A stretch of 64,000 nucleotides of DNA from Rhynchospora pubera (lineage: Eukaryota; Streptophyta; Magnoliopsida; Poales; Cyperaceae). Where the stretch lies: positions 285,364,238-285,428,237 of the forward strand of contig CM051460.1 in NCBI GenBank assembly GCA_028095005.1, read 5' to 3'. A model generated the notes under the pieces. The model saw only the letters and a list, made by a program, of their open reading frames with translations. It searched no databases and was not told where the DNA came from. Below, piece by piece: positions 37,262 through 49,870 of this stretch. Numbering within the stretch: the stretch's first letter is position 1; every line of letters starts with the position of its first letter. A program made the translations under genes and the position numbers.

Positions 37262-38257
37262 AAGTCATATATTAGGTTTATGCATTATTATATTGATCGG
37301 TTGGGCAGCTCGTTCCTGGGCTAATGTATATGTGGAAGTTGACTGGACAGCGGGGTCCATCAATTGCTTCGCATGTACATTACTTAATAATAAATTTAAA
37401 TTGCACATGTGTTGATGTGTATAATATAGCTTTAAAAGTAAAACGGGAAAACATATATGAGAGATAATTAAGCGGCGATATGTATCATTTTTAATTAATT
37501 TGAAGATGCCTTCAACGGTAACAACAAAATTAGCTATGTTTGATTGCATGAAAAGTAAGCAAATTTGAGATTAAAACACTAATTTTGAAACTCTCACCAA
37601 TCAAACACACTTAAAGTCAGTGAAGTTAGTGCTAAATTCATTCTACTTCTCTAACTTGATAAAATATTGAGTTAGAGAAGTTTATTCTCATGACTAACTT
37701 AAAAAATCAATATAATTATTAATATCATCTATTTGTAGTAATTATTATATTGATTATATGGATAACATATTGAATGGTTCGAATTAGTTATTTAAAAATT
37801 AAAAACGTGAAAACGATCGTATTGGACGGAGTCCATCCGTCCTATATATTGGACACTAGCATTTTTTTAGTTATTTCTTTGCTCCTCTAAGCAAACTTTT
37901 TGGTATATAATTTTAGAGCTATGAATTACAGTATACATAAGATTTGCGTTAACCATCTTACAGTATAATTTTATTCAAAATTTCAACTTGACTGCGCTAC
38001 GAATTTTGTTTCGTGCGATTATGCTAATTAGTTTAACCAAGGCTGTATCTCGTATCTAGATAATAATGAAGCGTCCATACTTGTAAAATTCATCAAATTT
38101 CATAAAGTCCTTTAATTCCCCTCAGTTCGTGGGTTTCTTCTTCCATGTGGACGGAGCTCTGTTTTTTTTTTATGTAATATTTTTTATTATTTTAAAAAGG
38201 GCAACTTAATTAGTTATTCTTGAAAGTATGGAAGATTTTGGAGTGGTATCTTTCGAA
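37262..38257. other. Intergenic, no recognised gene
   Basis: AT-rich. A segment near 37496-37530 (TTTGAAGATGCCTTCAACG) recurs near 38665-38700. Nothing coding. Confidence 0.35.
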
Positions 38258-38272
38258 TTAACTATATTTTAG

Positions 38273-38501
38273 TGCATGATCAGAAAAGACTTTTTGTGTT
38301 TTCTAATTATTTGTTCATTATTATACGTTTTGTGCTATTGAGTATGGATGTTCGGGTTTTATTAATTGGGCAGGGAAATTTGTGGCAAAAAGTTAGGTTA
38401 AATTTTATAAGGGATGTTTGAAGTTTAGTTGATTGTGTGTATAACTCTGTTTCTAGTAATAGAAATGGGCCCAATGGCCTTTTTTTCAAAAAAAAAAAAA
38501 T
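38273..38501 (+). mobile_element. Short 5'-truncated LINE (or other poly-A retroelement)
   Basis: A 229-bp insertion ends in GGGCCCAATGGCC, a T run and a poly-A tail. TTAACTATATTTTAG occurs on both sides (38258-38272 and 38502-38516), a perfect 15-bp target duplication. The pre-tail GGCCCAATGGCC motif resembles plant LINE 3' ends. Confidence 0.75.
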
Positions 38502-38516
38502 TTAACTATATTTTAG

Positions 38517-39603
38517 AAGAAATTAATGGCATAAGCTTATTCTAAACATTTTATAGTGGTATAAAACAAATTATCAATTTAAAAATGACATTTTTTTAAA
38601 TTGTCAATTTTCATGAGGGCATATATCTCATTATTACGAAAGTGTGTTTGGGTCGTTTTAAAATTTGAAGATGCCTTTCAACGTCAACAACTTTTAATTC
38701 CTAATGCACATGCCAGTTTATAATTTTTTCTGAAGATGCCATATGATGCTATAGTCTTCCATCCATAGTTGTATTTAAGTGTGTTTGGATCGTTTGAAAA
38801 TAAAATTACGAAATTAAAGCTTTCTAAAAAAAAGATTAATGTTAATCTACAAATAAAAAAAAAGTACTTAGATGGTTTGCTAAGAAGAAAAAAATCATTT
38901 GCGTTCGTGAAAGAGAGGAAAAAGAGGACAGTAGAAGACTAACAGTCTCATCGAAATATCACACGCTCTGACCTCGGTCTTTTCGGGAAGAGAAAGAGGG
39001 GAAAAAGGAGGAGGAGAGATCGAGGAAGAAGTACAGTAGAGAGAGAAAGAGAGAGAGAGGCGCAAAGGCTCTTAGAATTTACTTTTAGGAATCTCATGCG
39101 ACTCTTCGCTGTCTCCGCATACCGCAGCTCCTTTGCTATCCAAATATTTCTAAACAACTAAAATACTATACGCGATAACAAAATAATGATAACGAAACAC
39201 CTTGTTATATTTACCGTTCGTTTATTAGTCTAATTTTTCGGCCTATTTCGTTTGTTGTTTTATTTTGTTAACGAAAATTGATTTCAGTTCAATTTTTTTT
39301 TTCCTAAACGGAACGACATAATATGTGGTTTTTGCTTCCGTTGGTAGGGCTAGTCATGGTCATGCTCTTTGTGAGATCGTTTTATTTTTTTTAATATTTC
39401 TCAAGCAAAAAAAGTATAAATAAATATATCTATAACATATCTATCGGAAATTTTTTAAATGGAATTAAAAGCTAGATGATTTAATACTGCCATAATTGCA
39501 TTTTTACTGATGAACTGTTTTCTTGAGACAATCAATTTTCCTCTCGAACAGTGAAAAACATGATTATTACCTCATATTTAATGATTTAATACTGCCATAA
39601 TCT
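38517..39603. other. Intergenic, with purine-rich patch
   Basis: A GA-rich stretch at 38905-39075 and a stretch near 39160-39350 that shares AAACGGAACGAC motifs with the MITE at 6959-7230. No gene recognised. Confidence 0.35.
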
Positions 39604-39718
39604 AGAACAGTGATTGTTATCTCTAGCTATAGAAAACAACGGAATATGTTATGGGACTATACCATTAATATTATTTGATGAACTGTTTTCTACAGCTAGA
39701 GGTAACAATCGCTGTTCT
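39604..39718. repeat. Hairpin with ~33-bp arms
   Basis: AGAACAGTGATTGTTATCTC and TAGAAAAC on the left pair with GTTTTCTA and GAGGTAACAATCGCTGTTCT on the right. A MITE-like foldback with no clear target duplication. Confidence 0.6.
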
Positions 39719-39959
39719 GACATGACATTAGTTAAGGATAGATACAATACTATCATAATTGTATTTTTAGAATGGGACAATATCCATTTAAATTGCTAGT
39801 AAAATATTGGTCATTAATCCCATAAAACTATACCATCAAATGTTATTAATTCTCATCGATAAATACCATGTTTAAAAATATCTGAAATTCAATTACTAGT
39901 AAATTATGTAAATTATTGTGAAAGTATGAACAATGAAAAACATGATTATATTTCCAAAC

Positions 39960-40625
39960 TAATTGAACTTAAGTGACCAGATTAAAAATTCGAAAAATAT
40001 ATTTTAGAACTCTATAATTAAAAAATTTTATATAACTGTGGATTTCGAATTTTTGTGATGAAGGATATACAACTGTATGTCTAATTAAATTAGATCCTCA
40101 AATAATTTAAAAAGTATCACATATTCCATATTTCATAAAATTGTATGATTAAATTAATAATAGCTCTATGGTATAATTAGATTTGCTATAATTTTGGGAT
40201 CATTTATATAAAATTACATGCACAAATAAAATTATAAATTCCTTTGAATAAATAAATTATGACATTTATGAAATCACGGACATTCAATTTTTTGAGATAC
40301 AAAAAATTATTTAAATATTTTATAAGTCTATATTCTATAATTATAAAATTTTATATCACTAAATTCTTCATATATCTACGAATAAGTACATAAATTTTCA
40401 TAGACAAATGATTCTTAAAGTCCTCCAAACAATTAAAAAAATAAAATACTTATGAAGATTAAATTTTATGAGATTCAGAAAATTATTTAAAATATTTTAT
40501 AATTATATAATTAAAAATTTTATATTTCTTAATCCTTCATATTTTTGTGAGCGCTCATATAAATTTTTATAGTCAAATAAATTTTGAAAAGAATCTAAAC
40601 AATTTAAAAATGAAACTACATTTAA
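39960..40625. repeat. Degenerate ~176-bp AT-rich tandem repeat
   Basis: Units beginning GAGAT-A/T-C near 40294 and 40470 share AAAATTATTTAAATATTTTA, a TATAATTA...AAATTTTATAT core, TTCTTCATAT and ATAAATTTT-ATAG blocks. Weaker copies precede them. The family differs from the 171-bp satellite at the window start. Confidence 0.45.
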
Positions 40626-41597
40626 TCTGAAATCCAAAAATGAAGGGTTTCATTGATTGATCAACTAAATGGAGATGAAAAATAATAGAAGGATGGGTTG
40701 TTGATTATGTCATGATGACGTTATCAAAGTTACGTAGAAAAAAATCTCTCGACATGAAGAGTATAATAAATTATTAATTATTAAATATTAATATTAATAT
40801 TGATATAGATTAGAAATAGACACAAAACTACCTATTCGCCGAAACAATAATGTGTTGGTTTAATCCTGTTCTTATCACGAACAAGGCCTTGTTCGGAGCT
40901 TTCCAAACACAGTTGAGATTTAAAATTCTGTTACGCTCCAACCGATCCAAATGACCAAATAATATAATTGGAGCTGGATTGAGATAGATGTTACGATTTC
41001 AGTATGAACAAAAAAAAAACCCTCTTATTATTTAATTATACGACTTGGGTGCTTGGAGTCTTGTATGCATGTTGGCAAGTTTTGTTTTGTCTATCTTTCA
41101 TGACCAGTTAATTATGCAGATCTGAAATTCATATTAAAAGGTCAACATTTTCATTAATATAATCAAAGAACAGCCTGGAGCTAGCAGATTATGGGAAGTC
41201 AGCGCTCTTCTCGGTTCTCGCTTTCCAATCTTGGCTTTAATTAGGCACGTTATTGTGGGAAGTCAGCGCTCTTCTCGATTTCCAATATTTCTTTTCTTAA
41301 GTCCTTTCGTGTTTATATATATATATACTAGCTTAAAGATTCCCTCAAGCAAATAAAAAAATAAAATAATATTAGATAATAAAAATATATTGTTTAATTT
41401 AGTATCAATACAAATAAATATGTTATTTAATTTGTTTCTTTATTAAACGGAAAATCAAAATATATTATTATTTCGTATGATAATTAATATCTGACCACAA
41501 ATCAAATCGATCGAATAGTAGAAATACATATTTACATACTAGATCTAGAGTGTAATATCTCTACGGTCTGTGTGTTTATAAATAGTAGAGATAAAGG

Positions 41598-41774
41598 AAC
41601 CGTTTGGATCGCTTATGAATTTGGAGAATTTGGGGAATTTCTTATTCTTAGGAATAAATTTATTGAGAAATGTGTAAATTTGTGAAGAATTTGAATTGTT
41701 TATAATAAATTTATACTAGAAATTCCCCAATGAATTCAAACATTCCCAAATTCTCATTTCAATTCAAACAGCCC
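41598..41774. mobile_element. MITE copy 2 (CCGTTTGGAT family)
   Basis: Left end ACCGTTTGGATC and right end TTCAAACAGC are imperfect inverted repeats; GAATTTGGGGAATTT pairs with AAATTCCCCAATGAATTC. It shares the GTTTATAATAAATTT core with copy 1 at 37123. Confidence 0.6.
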
Positions 41775-42487
41775 CAATATTTTTAGGCGAAATAATCTGC
41801 TGATCGTTGAGGGCATTTTTTTTTTTTGACGAGAAAGCCCGCAGGCAGCTGATCGTTTGAGAATCCCCATTCGCTCCTGCGCGGGACCGTCCAACGCAGC
41901 CTACGAATCGTCTGATCTGATCTGGACGGTTCGGGCGGGACTGGATTCCTGCGCTGCATGGTTCCGCGCGGGACTGGATTTCATTCATCGTTTGAGGTTG
42001 AGGATCACTTTTCCTCAAAAATAATTCGCATGATTCCATGAATGTGGAGTTGACTTGTTTTCTCTGATCCGCAATATACGGACCAAGCTGACAGGTGCGC
42101 ACATGTGAGGATAAGCCAAATTGTACGAATCGGCCAGTGAGGCAGCGAATCATTTTTAGATGTTGTATTTTATGACTTCATTTATCGCGTTCCCACTTCA
42201 ATCAAAGTACTTATTAGTCCTCATAAAATCATAAATTTATCCATACTTCTCAATAGTGAAATGCTAAAAATTCTCGGCACTTGGCATGTTCTTTGGAAGA
42301 CAGTTTTTAAATCTGGACCGGACAGGTCTTTCAAAGGATTTACAATAGAAAAGATCTAAAAGGACATGATTTTGAATGTGCTAGATTTTATTTTCAATGG
42401 ACACGAATTTTGATGGAACGAATATGAAGGATTAGATCCGGCTTAATCCGAGTCGGTTTATTTGAAAGGGTAGTTCAATAAACTCAA
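41775..42487. other. Intergenic, GC-richer patch
   Basis: A locally GC-rich stretch (41860-41990) with repeated GCGCGGGAC motifs and short inverted pieces. It gives a 129-codon minus-strand frame with no recognisable domain. No gene is claimed. Confidence 0.35.
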
Positions 42488-43648
42488 TAGAATAAAGGCA
42501 AAATTAGCCATATGTCCTTGAAATCTTTTCTAATTAGCCATATATCATTCTATTCTTTAATATTAGTCATATACCCCTCAAATCATGGTTGCTATTGTCA
42601 TTTACCCTTTTAGCTAATTTAAATATTATAATAATTTTGACAATCTAATTTATAAAATTTAAGATTGAAATGCCCCTGACCTTTCCCTCCCTTCTTTCCC
42701 TTCTGATAGACCCCATTGCTAATCGCCAGAGAGATTCATTTAATCCTGAAATAGAAAGAAAGAAATTGAACGCTAATAAAGAAATATTTCTTAAATCAAC
42801 AAATGAAGAATGTTAAGCGTATGTTACTGTTGTTTATTTATCTCTTACGTTGAGAATAGGATTTGGTATTTTGTGTTCTATTTCGTTTGATAAAAATATG
42901 TAGATCTAAAATTCATTATTTGTCATCTCTAGTGGTACAAGCTAACTATAATAAGACCACATTTGAAATTTTGGTTGATTTTTATACTAGTTGCTCCTCA
43001 CGCCTAGACAAAAATACACAGGTCTTATTGGTGTAGTTAACTAGTACTTTTTCAAATTGAAAAATACAAATGCACAAACTAATTTAACTTCTCAAAATAC
43101 AAAATTTCTCCAACCATTTGGGGGCAGAAGTGAGTTTAAGTAAATTTGTCTCAGTACGTTAAAATGGCGGGGCCTATACAGATAACGGCTAAATTGGTCT
43201 CAATTTTTTTATCGAACTGTAGTATCTTGGTCTGGTAAACAATTCTCTACAGGTTTGATTATGATTTTGGTGATTAGGATCCTTGTGCAATTATATTATC
43301 ATAAAAAAAAAGTTTTTCTAGAATTATTTAATTCAACAACCCTTCTTTTTTTTTCTCTTTTTTTTTTTTGAGGTTTTAAATGCCCTTGGGCTTTAAATTA
43401 ACAACAAAGTGCAAGCCGTATCGGCTACTAGTTTAAAATACAATCAAATGAAGTGCCCCTAACAAACAGCTACCTGGCAGGAAAAAACTAAAAAAAAAAA
43501 AAAAAAAGCAAAAACTAACCTAACAGACAGGAGCCTTGACAAATAAAGTAGAAACACATCATCCTTCCTAAGAGAGAGAAGGTAGCATAAAAAGAAAAAA
43601 CAAAGGCCAGGTAAGGTATGAAAGGAGCTAAAAAGAAAAAAACACAAG

Positions 43649-46600
43649 TTACGGTGGCTCAAACTTGAAGAAACCAGGATCCAATCTTTCTGCTATTTTT
43701 CTCTCCTCTGCCTTCCACCATCTTGGCATACCATTGAAACTCCCTCCTGAAATTCTGGCCATGTTTGCCAGTAAATGTGCTTGGTTAACTACCTCCCTCC
43801 TGACCTGCTTGACTTGAATTCTGCCCAAGTAGTGATTCACCTTTTGCATCAAATCCATAGTATCCTGCCACGCCTTCCAAGAGGGTATCCCATCATCATC
43901 CCCCTCATTTAGGATTTCTACCAGTGTTTGACAGTCAGAGAAGATCTGAATTTCCTGATTTTGCTGTATTTTTTCTTGCAATTTCTGACATGCCTCCTTT
44001 AGCGCTACAACCTCAGCATGGAAGGGGTCATGCAGAGTATGGCTACTGTAGCCTATTTCGACAAGCTGACCTTCAAAATAAAGAATGTAAGCACATCCAG
44101 CCCTCAGTCTCACATCCCATGACCCATCTACTACCAATTGATAACAATTTTTCCTATACCAGTAAAACTCATTCATCCCCTTGCTTTTCCTCTTTGGTAC
44201 CAGTAAAAAATCAGTTTGCTCATTTTCTTTTTGCAGCCAATATTCCACCTTCTTCAGAACTTGATTTGGATCAAACTTCTTGTTTTGCAACACCATTTCA
44301 TTTCTTGCAAGCCATATTTCCCAGAGTATATAACAAAATCTCTTAATCTGGTCCATTGTCATGTGTTGAGTACACTGATTCACTGTTGTCACAATATTCA
44401 GAGGCAGATTCTGTACTCTCAAACCAAGGGCACTACCAAACCAAACCCCTCTAGATCCCTGGCAATAGAAAAAACAGTGCATCTCAAATTCATTCTCTCC
44501 ATTGCACCTTTGGCACATGGCTGAAATCCTGGGCATCCTCCTATGCACATTTTGTGATAACATCAAAGCCTTATTTATCAGTCTCCACATGAATAACTTC
44601 ACTTTAGGGGTCAAAACCTTCCAATCCTGAATTTTTTGCCATAGACTGGCTAGTTCATCATTAACAGTCCCACCCTGCTGACTGAGTAAAAATTGGTACC
44701 CTTCTTTAACAGTAAATTGTTCTTTCTTAGACTGTTCCCAACATAACATGTCCCTGGCTATATCCTCACCTGAGAGATTTGGTTGTACAGCTTGGATTGC
44801 CAACACCTGATTCTGATTGAACATCTCATTTAGTTCTTCTATCCTCCACTGCATAGTACTGTGGTCATACAAATCACTAACCTTTTTCCTTTTGTTAGCT
44901 GCTGACACCTGCTGCTCCAACTCCCAGCCATCAAACCAGGGTTGGCCTACGGCTTGTATGGAGTTACCATTTCCAATCTTCCACTTAACGGTATTAATGA
45001 AAAAATTCCTTCTCAAAAGGATGTCTCTCCACATCTTACTACAATGGCTATTGGGTTTTGCTTTCCAGAAACCAATTTGAGGGCAGTATTTTGCTTTGCA
45101 AACTTGCACCCATAAATTTTTCTGGTCACTCACTACAGCCCACACTAATTTCATGAAAAGAGCTTCTCCAAAGCATGTAAGGTCCCTAACACCTAACCCG
45201 CCTTCTTCAATGGGTTTACATACCTTTCTCCAGGCCACAGGGGCCATATATCTGGCTTGACTGGTTTTACCCCAAAAAAACTTGGCCATTAAACTATTCA
45301 TCGGATTGATGATAGTTTTTGGTACAATTTCAAGTGTCATGTAATAGACAGGAAGGGACATGAGCACCGCTTTTATCAGCACTAGTCTGCCAGCATGAGA
45401 TAGCATAATTGCCTTCCAGCCTGCAAGTTTGGATTGCATTCTTTCAAGTAGCATCTTTCCAGTTTTCATGGCAGTATTTCCTCCCATTATCAAAGCACCT
45501 AGGTATTTATCCTCTCCATCTGCTATATCAGTCTGCAGTATCTGGGATGTTCTTGCCTGGTCCTCCTGTTGACAAGCTCTTGATAACCAAAGCTTTGATT
45601 TATCAGGATTCATCTTTAGGCCCGAAGAGAGAGCAAATTGTTTCAAAATTTGCATTAGGTTCTCCAGCTCCTCCTCCCTCGTGGTTCCTAGCAAAATCAG
45701 ATCATCAGCATACATCAAGTGGGTTATGGTTGGGCTGGTGTGGGCTAATTTGACTCCAGCGATGCTTCCTTCTCTCAAAGCTTTTGTCAGTCTTCTGGAT
45801 AACATCTCCATTGCTATAAGGAATCCATATGGTGACATTGGGCATCCTTGTCTAAGCCCCCTGGTTGGAATGATGAAGCCATCCATCTTGCCATTTATGC
45901 GTATAGAAACCCGGGCCCCCTTGTAAGAATTTATCATGAGATTTATGAGCTTTGTTGGGATGTTTACATATTCCATTGCTCTGGCAAGAAAATCCCACTC
46001 AATTTTATCAAAGGCTTTAGACACATCTGCCTTAAGCATGAATGCTGATTTTCTAAACCCTTTTTGTCTGAAAGATTGCAGTATCTCTCTCACTAGTATG
46101 ACATTATCTGAGATGCATCTACCACCGATAAATGCATTCTGCTCTATTGAGATAATCCTCTTCATGTGCGGCCTAAGTCTATTAGCAATTAGCTTCATCA
46201 GCAGCCGATAAGTCACATTTCCAATACTTATGGGTCTGTATTGAGAGGGTGTCTCAGGGTCATCCGTTTTTGGAATTAAAGAAACTGTGCATTGCAGCCA
46301 GTCCTGTGGTACATTATCCTCGGAGAATATCCTTCTAACCACAGTTACCAAGTCATTCCCAAATACATCCCAATTCTGTTGGTAGAAGTGGGCTGTAATA
46401 CCATCTGGGCCTGGGCACTTGTCAGGGCCCATTTGAAAGAGTGTTTTTTTAATCTCATGATGATCGGGCAGCAGGATCAGTGCATTATGAGCTTCCTATC
46501 TAATTCTGGGCCCCTCATTCTGGCCCAACTCCTCCCAGAAACTTTCTCTAGTCAGGTCTATTTCATTATTTGAATTTATTTCAATTGGTGCCTGGTGCTC

Positions 46601-47755
46601 TCCTGGACTGTACAGAGCTTTGAAATACTCTACAAATTGGGATCTGATGACCTTCTCATTCCCTGTTAGCATTCCTTGCTCATCCCTCACCATAGTAATG
46701 AGGTTATGCCTCCTTCTGTTTGTGGCAATTGTATGGAAGTATCTTGTGTTTCGATCTCCCAAAGAGTGCCAATCAACCCGTGATCTCTGTCTCCAATAGA
46801 GTTCATGTTGTCCTTCCACTTTTTCATATTCACTGAGCAAAGCTTGTTCCAGGCTATGATCCCAAATTGCAGGATGAATCATTTGCACATGCAATAAGGC
46901 CTTGGCTATCTCCTCCATTCTCTTTTTTGGTGTGGGGCTTTTTGCAGCCCAACCTTTCATACACTCTTTGAGAGAACTCCACCTCTCTTGCCACTCCATT
47001 CCATGTGTGTTGCTCCAATCTTGCTTCCAAGAGTTGTGAAAACTCTCCTCCAACATCCACCAGTTTTCTAATCTAAAAATATTTGACTTTTCAGGGGGTT
47101 TCTTTATTCTGAGGAGTATTGGACAGTGGTCACTGTGTATCATGGGCAAATGGTTGACATATGCATTCGGGTACATCTCTATCCAAGTGGGGGTTGCTAA
47201 AACTCGATCCAATCTTTGATAAATTGCCTCTGAACAATCTCTTTTATTGGTCCAGGTGTATGCTGGTCCTTTATAACCAATATCCACCAAACCACTTTCA
47301 AAGACAAAATTTTGGAAATCCACAGTATTTGATTTCATTCTTGCAGACCCTCCAAACTTTTCATCCCCACTCAAAATTTCATTGAAATCCCCTAAAAGAC
47401 ACACTCTACTATGTGAATTAATAAAAAGTGTCAATTCATGCCATAGCCTCCTATTCATGCAGTGTGTTGGATCTCCATAAACTCCAATTAAGAATCAAGG
47501 TGGTTTATCCTTCAAGTTGATCTGAGCACATATATGATTTTTAGAATCATGTAAAATGTCAACTTCTATGTGCTCCTTCCAAGCAAGACACAAACCCCCC
47601 GATAGGCCTCTGGCTGGCAAAATATGAGCTTTATAACCCCTAATGCCCCTCACTAAGCGTGACATCTTACGATAGGAGGCTTTAGTTTCAGAGAGGAAGA
47701 TAAAACTGGCCCTTGTAGCATGTATAGAATCTTTTAGGAATTGTTTTCTCCGCAT
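43649..47755 (-). pseudogene. LINE ORF2 polyprotein: endonuclease, reverse transcriptase, RNase H; two in-frame stops
   Basis: Three segments lie in one frame: 47755-47495, 47458-46496 and 46432-43649, about 1369 codons. A TGA at 47495-47497 and a TAG at 46496-46498 break it, with no frameshift. Order: APE-type endonuclease (FLSETKAS, GDFNEIL, YTWTNKR, SDHCPILL), reverse transcriptase (ADVSKAFDKIEWDF, GLRQGCPMSPYGF and YADD at residues 241-244 of the last segment), zf-RVT (CQRCNGENEFEMHCFFYC), then RNase H (VDGSWDVR, HAEVVAL, FSDCQTLVEIL, NQAHLLANMA). The conserved opening SWNCRGIGG lies upstream of the first available Met and overlaps ORF1, and no in-frame ATG precedes it. As a proviral-like retroelement gene it is no longer able to make the whole protein in one reading. 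Confidence 0.92.
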
Positions 47756-47760
47756 GCCTC

Positions 47761-49551
47761 CTATGCCGCGGCAATTCCATGAAATAGCATTGATTGGGAA
47801 CTTGGAGACGAGTTTGGGATCGTCTCCCTGGCCCTTTTGTAGTTTAAATGTTGATCATGTTCAACCTCCTGTACACTGCTTTGGGATTGTGCACCCTCAC
47901 CAATAACCAAAACTCTCATTCTCTCTTCATTCAGATACACCTGCCTCTTTTGTTTTCTGTCAATCCTCATTTGTTTTTCCTCCTGCTTCCTATTCTCCCC
48001 ATTTGTGAAACCCCTAGTTGATCCAGAGCCAGAGCTGGCGTTTCCAGAGCTAGTGCTGGCATTCCCAGCATTTTCATTCCTTGGCACAAGAGTACGATCA
48101 TTAATCCATCTACCAACTTGTGTTTCTGGTATGGGTTTTGCACCTAGTTTTTCCTTATACTGTTCCTGCTGCTGCATTTCCATAAGCCTAAACCGAACTG
48201 GGCATATTGTATGTTCATGGCCAATGAGAGCACAAAATCTACACACATTTGCTACATTCTCATAGACCACAAAAACCCAGCGTATTCTTTGTCCTGAACC
48301 TTTGAGGGGCACCTTTGGTTTTAGTGGTTCTGCTATGTTAACCCTCAACTTCTGTCTATACACCCTTCTGTTAGCAAGGAAGAAAGTTGTTACCTCTGTG
48401 AGTGGTGTTCCCACTTGTTTCATCAGAGATTGGATACAGTCAGCCTCCCACGACTCAGGTGGCACCCCATGCAACTCTACCCAGCAATTTGCCTCATTAA
48501 TAAGAGGCTCCACCAAATCTTCCTGCCCCTTTGCCAGCCTAGTAATTACCATATCACCTTTGTTTAATTTCCAAACCCCCTTATCCAGTATTCGGAGCAT
48601 TTCCATTTTAACAAGAAATTGGACCAGGAAGTAATTTGAGCCCAGCCCTTCAACAACTGTATCAGGGTGTACATTCCATGATTTTCTTAAAGCAGCACAA
48701 AAAGCAATCTCATTTATCATATTTTGAGAAGTAACACGCATCAGCAGACAGTCCCCCCACTGTCTTTCTCTTGCTGGTTGTTGGGGGATGCTCTCCAGAG
48801 CAGGATTTGCTTCGTCATCGGCGCTCAAAGCAGCAAATTGCGCCAACAACTCATCATCTGTGAAGTTCATTATGAGAGGGAGTTTCACAAGATTTTGGTT
48901 CTGTGTGTTTGAAACTGGTAAAACAGTATAGCAAGGCTCAGATGACACAGGCTGGATGTTTAAATATTGGTTGGTTGGCTCTATTAAAGGCCCTATAACT
49001 TTTCGGCCCAAAGCATTTAAGTTTTTAGAGGCATTGCGTGCCTTCTTTGCTGCAAAATCACAAGTATTTTTCACCAAAACTCTACTGTCTTCTCCTGTGT
49101 TTTCACCCCCCTTTCTGCAATTTTCCAAAAAAGTCTTCCTGTGACAGGTTTGTATCACATGCTCATCGGTATCCTTCACTTTGATCAATAAGACACTCTG
49201 TTCCACTTGCTTTATATCTTGGCTTTTGCCACATCCTGAAAAGGAAATGTTTGCTTTTGACTGTTGGGAACCCACTGCCTCTTTGCTTCCTGCTGCAACC
49301 ATCATGTGGTTTTGAACCAGATCCCTTAGACCTGGTCTACCAGTAGCCACCGTGGACCGCCGTGTGACACCAGCCTGAGAATCGGCCGCCACAGCCCGAT
49401 CATCATCCCCATATTTTCCCCTGAAATACCTACTGTGTGAATTTTGCAAAGATTGGTACACAATGGGTCTTCCTGGCGAGCTTGTCTCCAACAGAGGCGG
49501 CAATTTTTGAGGGTTTCTTCTTATGACCCCTGGTAAGTAGTGATTTTGCAT
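47761..49551 (-). CDS. LINE ORF1 nucleic-acid-binding protein (DUF4283, CCHC knuckle)
   Basis: An intact 596-residue frame. Residues ~265-420 form a DUF4283 region (RQWGDCLLMRVTSQNMINEI, GVWKLNKGDMVITRL, CWVELHGVPPESW). It is followed by a zinc knuckle CRFCALIGHEHTIC that fits C-x2-C-x4-H-x4-C. The C-terminal third is charged and low in complexity (SGNASSGSGSTRG, then RKQEEKQMRIDRKQKRQ). Plant L1 ORF1 proteins package element RNA for target-primed reverse transcription. The stop at 47761 lies inside the opening of ORF2, so the two frames overlap. Confidence 0.9.
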   Translation of the reverse strand: MQNHYLPGVIRRNPQKLPPLLETSSPGRPIVYQSLQNSHSRYFRGKYGDDDRAVAADSQAGVTRRSTVATGRPGLRDLVQNHMMVAAGSKEAVGSQQSKANISFSGCGKSQDIKQVEQSVLLIKVKDTDEHVIQTCHRKTFLENCRKGGENTGEDSRVLVKNTCDFAAKKARNASKNLNALGRKVIGPLIEPTNQYLNIQPVSSEPCYTVLPVSNTQNQNLVKLPLIMNFTDDELLAQFAALSADDEANPALESIPQQPARERQWGDCLLMRVTSQNMINEIAFCAALRKSWNVHPDTVVEGLGSNYFLVQFLVKMEMLRILDKGVWKLNKGDMVITRLAKGQEDLVEPLINEANCWVELHGVPPESWEADCIQSLMKQVGTPLTEVTTFFLANRRVYRQKLRVNIAEPLKPKVPLKGSGQRIRWVFVVYENVANVCRFCALIGHEHTICPVRFRLMEMQQQEQYKEKLGAKPIPETQVGRWINDRTLVPRNENAGNASTSSGNASSGSGSTRGFTNGENRKQEEKQMRIDRKQKRQVYLNEERMRVLVIGEGAQSQSSVQEVEHDQHLNYKRARETIPNSSPSSQSMLFHGIAAA

Positions 49552-49870
49552 TGTGCGAGCGAGAGGAAAAAAGAGGGGAGAGAGAAAGAGGAACGGAATG
49601 AAAAAGAAAAAGGGAAATAGCTTTCGGGGGTAAAAGCAATAAATTCTGTTACAAGAGAGAGAAAAGGAAACTCAATTAAGGCACCAATCATTACTCAACC
49701 ATCATCAATGTCTACTACTTCCATCGCCGGCTGTACGCCTGGCACGTAGTCTTAATACAGCTCTGGTTTGCTTTTCACTTCCACTTTTCTGAAAGGGCAA
49801 AAGTTGAGACATGGCGTTTAATCAATTCGAAGCAGCAGTTGCTTGCGCATGTACCCATTGTTTGTCTCTT

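Larger units (their letters stand above)
43358..49870 (-). mobile_element. L1-type LINE, nearly full length, nested in the MULE
   Basis: A minus-strand non-LTR retrotransposon: 5' leader (~49552-49868), ORF1, overlapping ORF2, 3' UTR and A-tail (T run at 43358-43369). A T9-CTC run at 43346-43357 and a matching T-CTC run at 49871-49882 could be the target duplication, which would place insertion in an existing T tract. Only two in-frame stops interrupt ORF2, so the copy is fairly young. Confidence 0.88.

Noticed and set aside
41764..42153. 129-codon minus-strand frame
   Set aside because: Produced by a GC-richer patch with internal repeats; no domain or codon pattern of a gene.
43924..46573. 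Several 80-140-codon plus-strand frames
   Set aside because: Antisense shadows of LINE ORF2.
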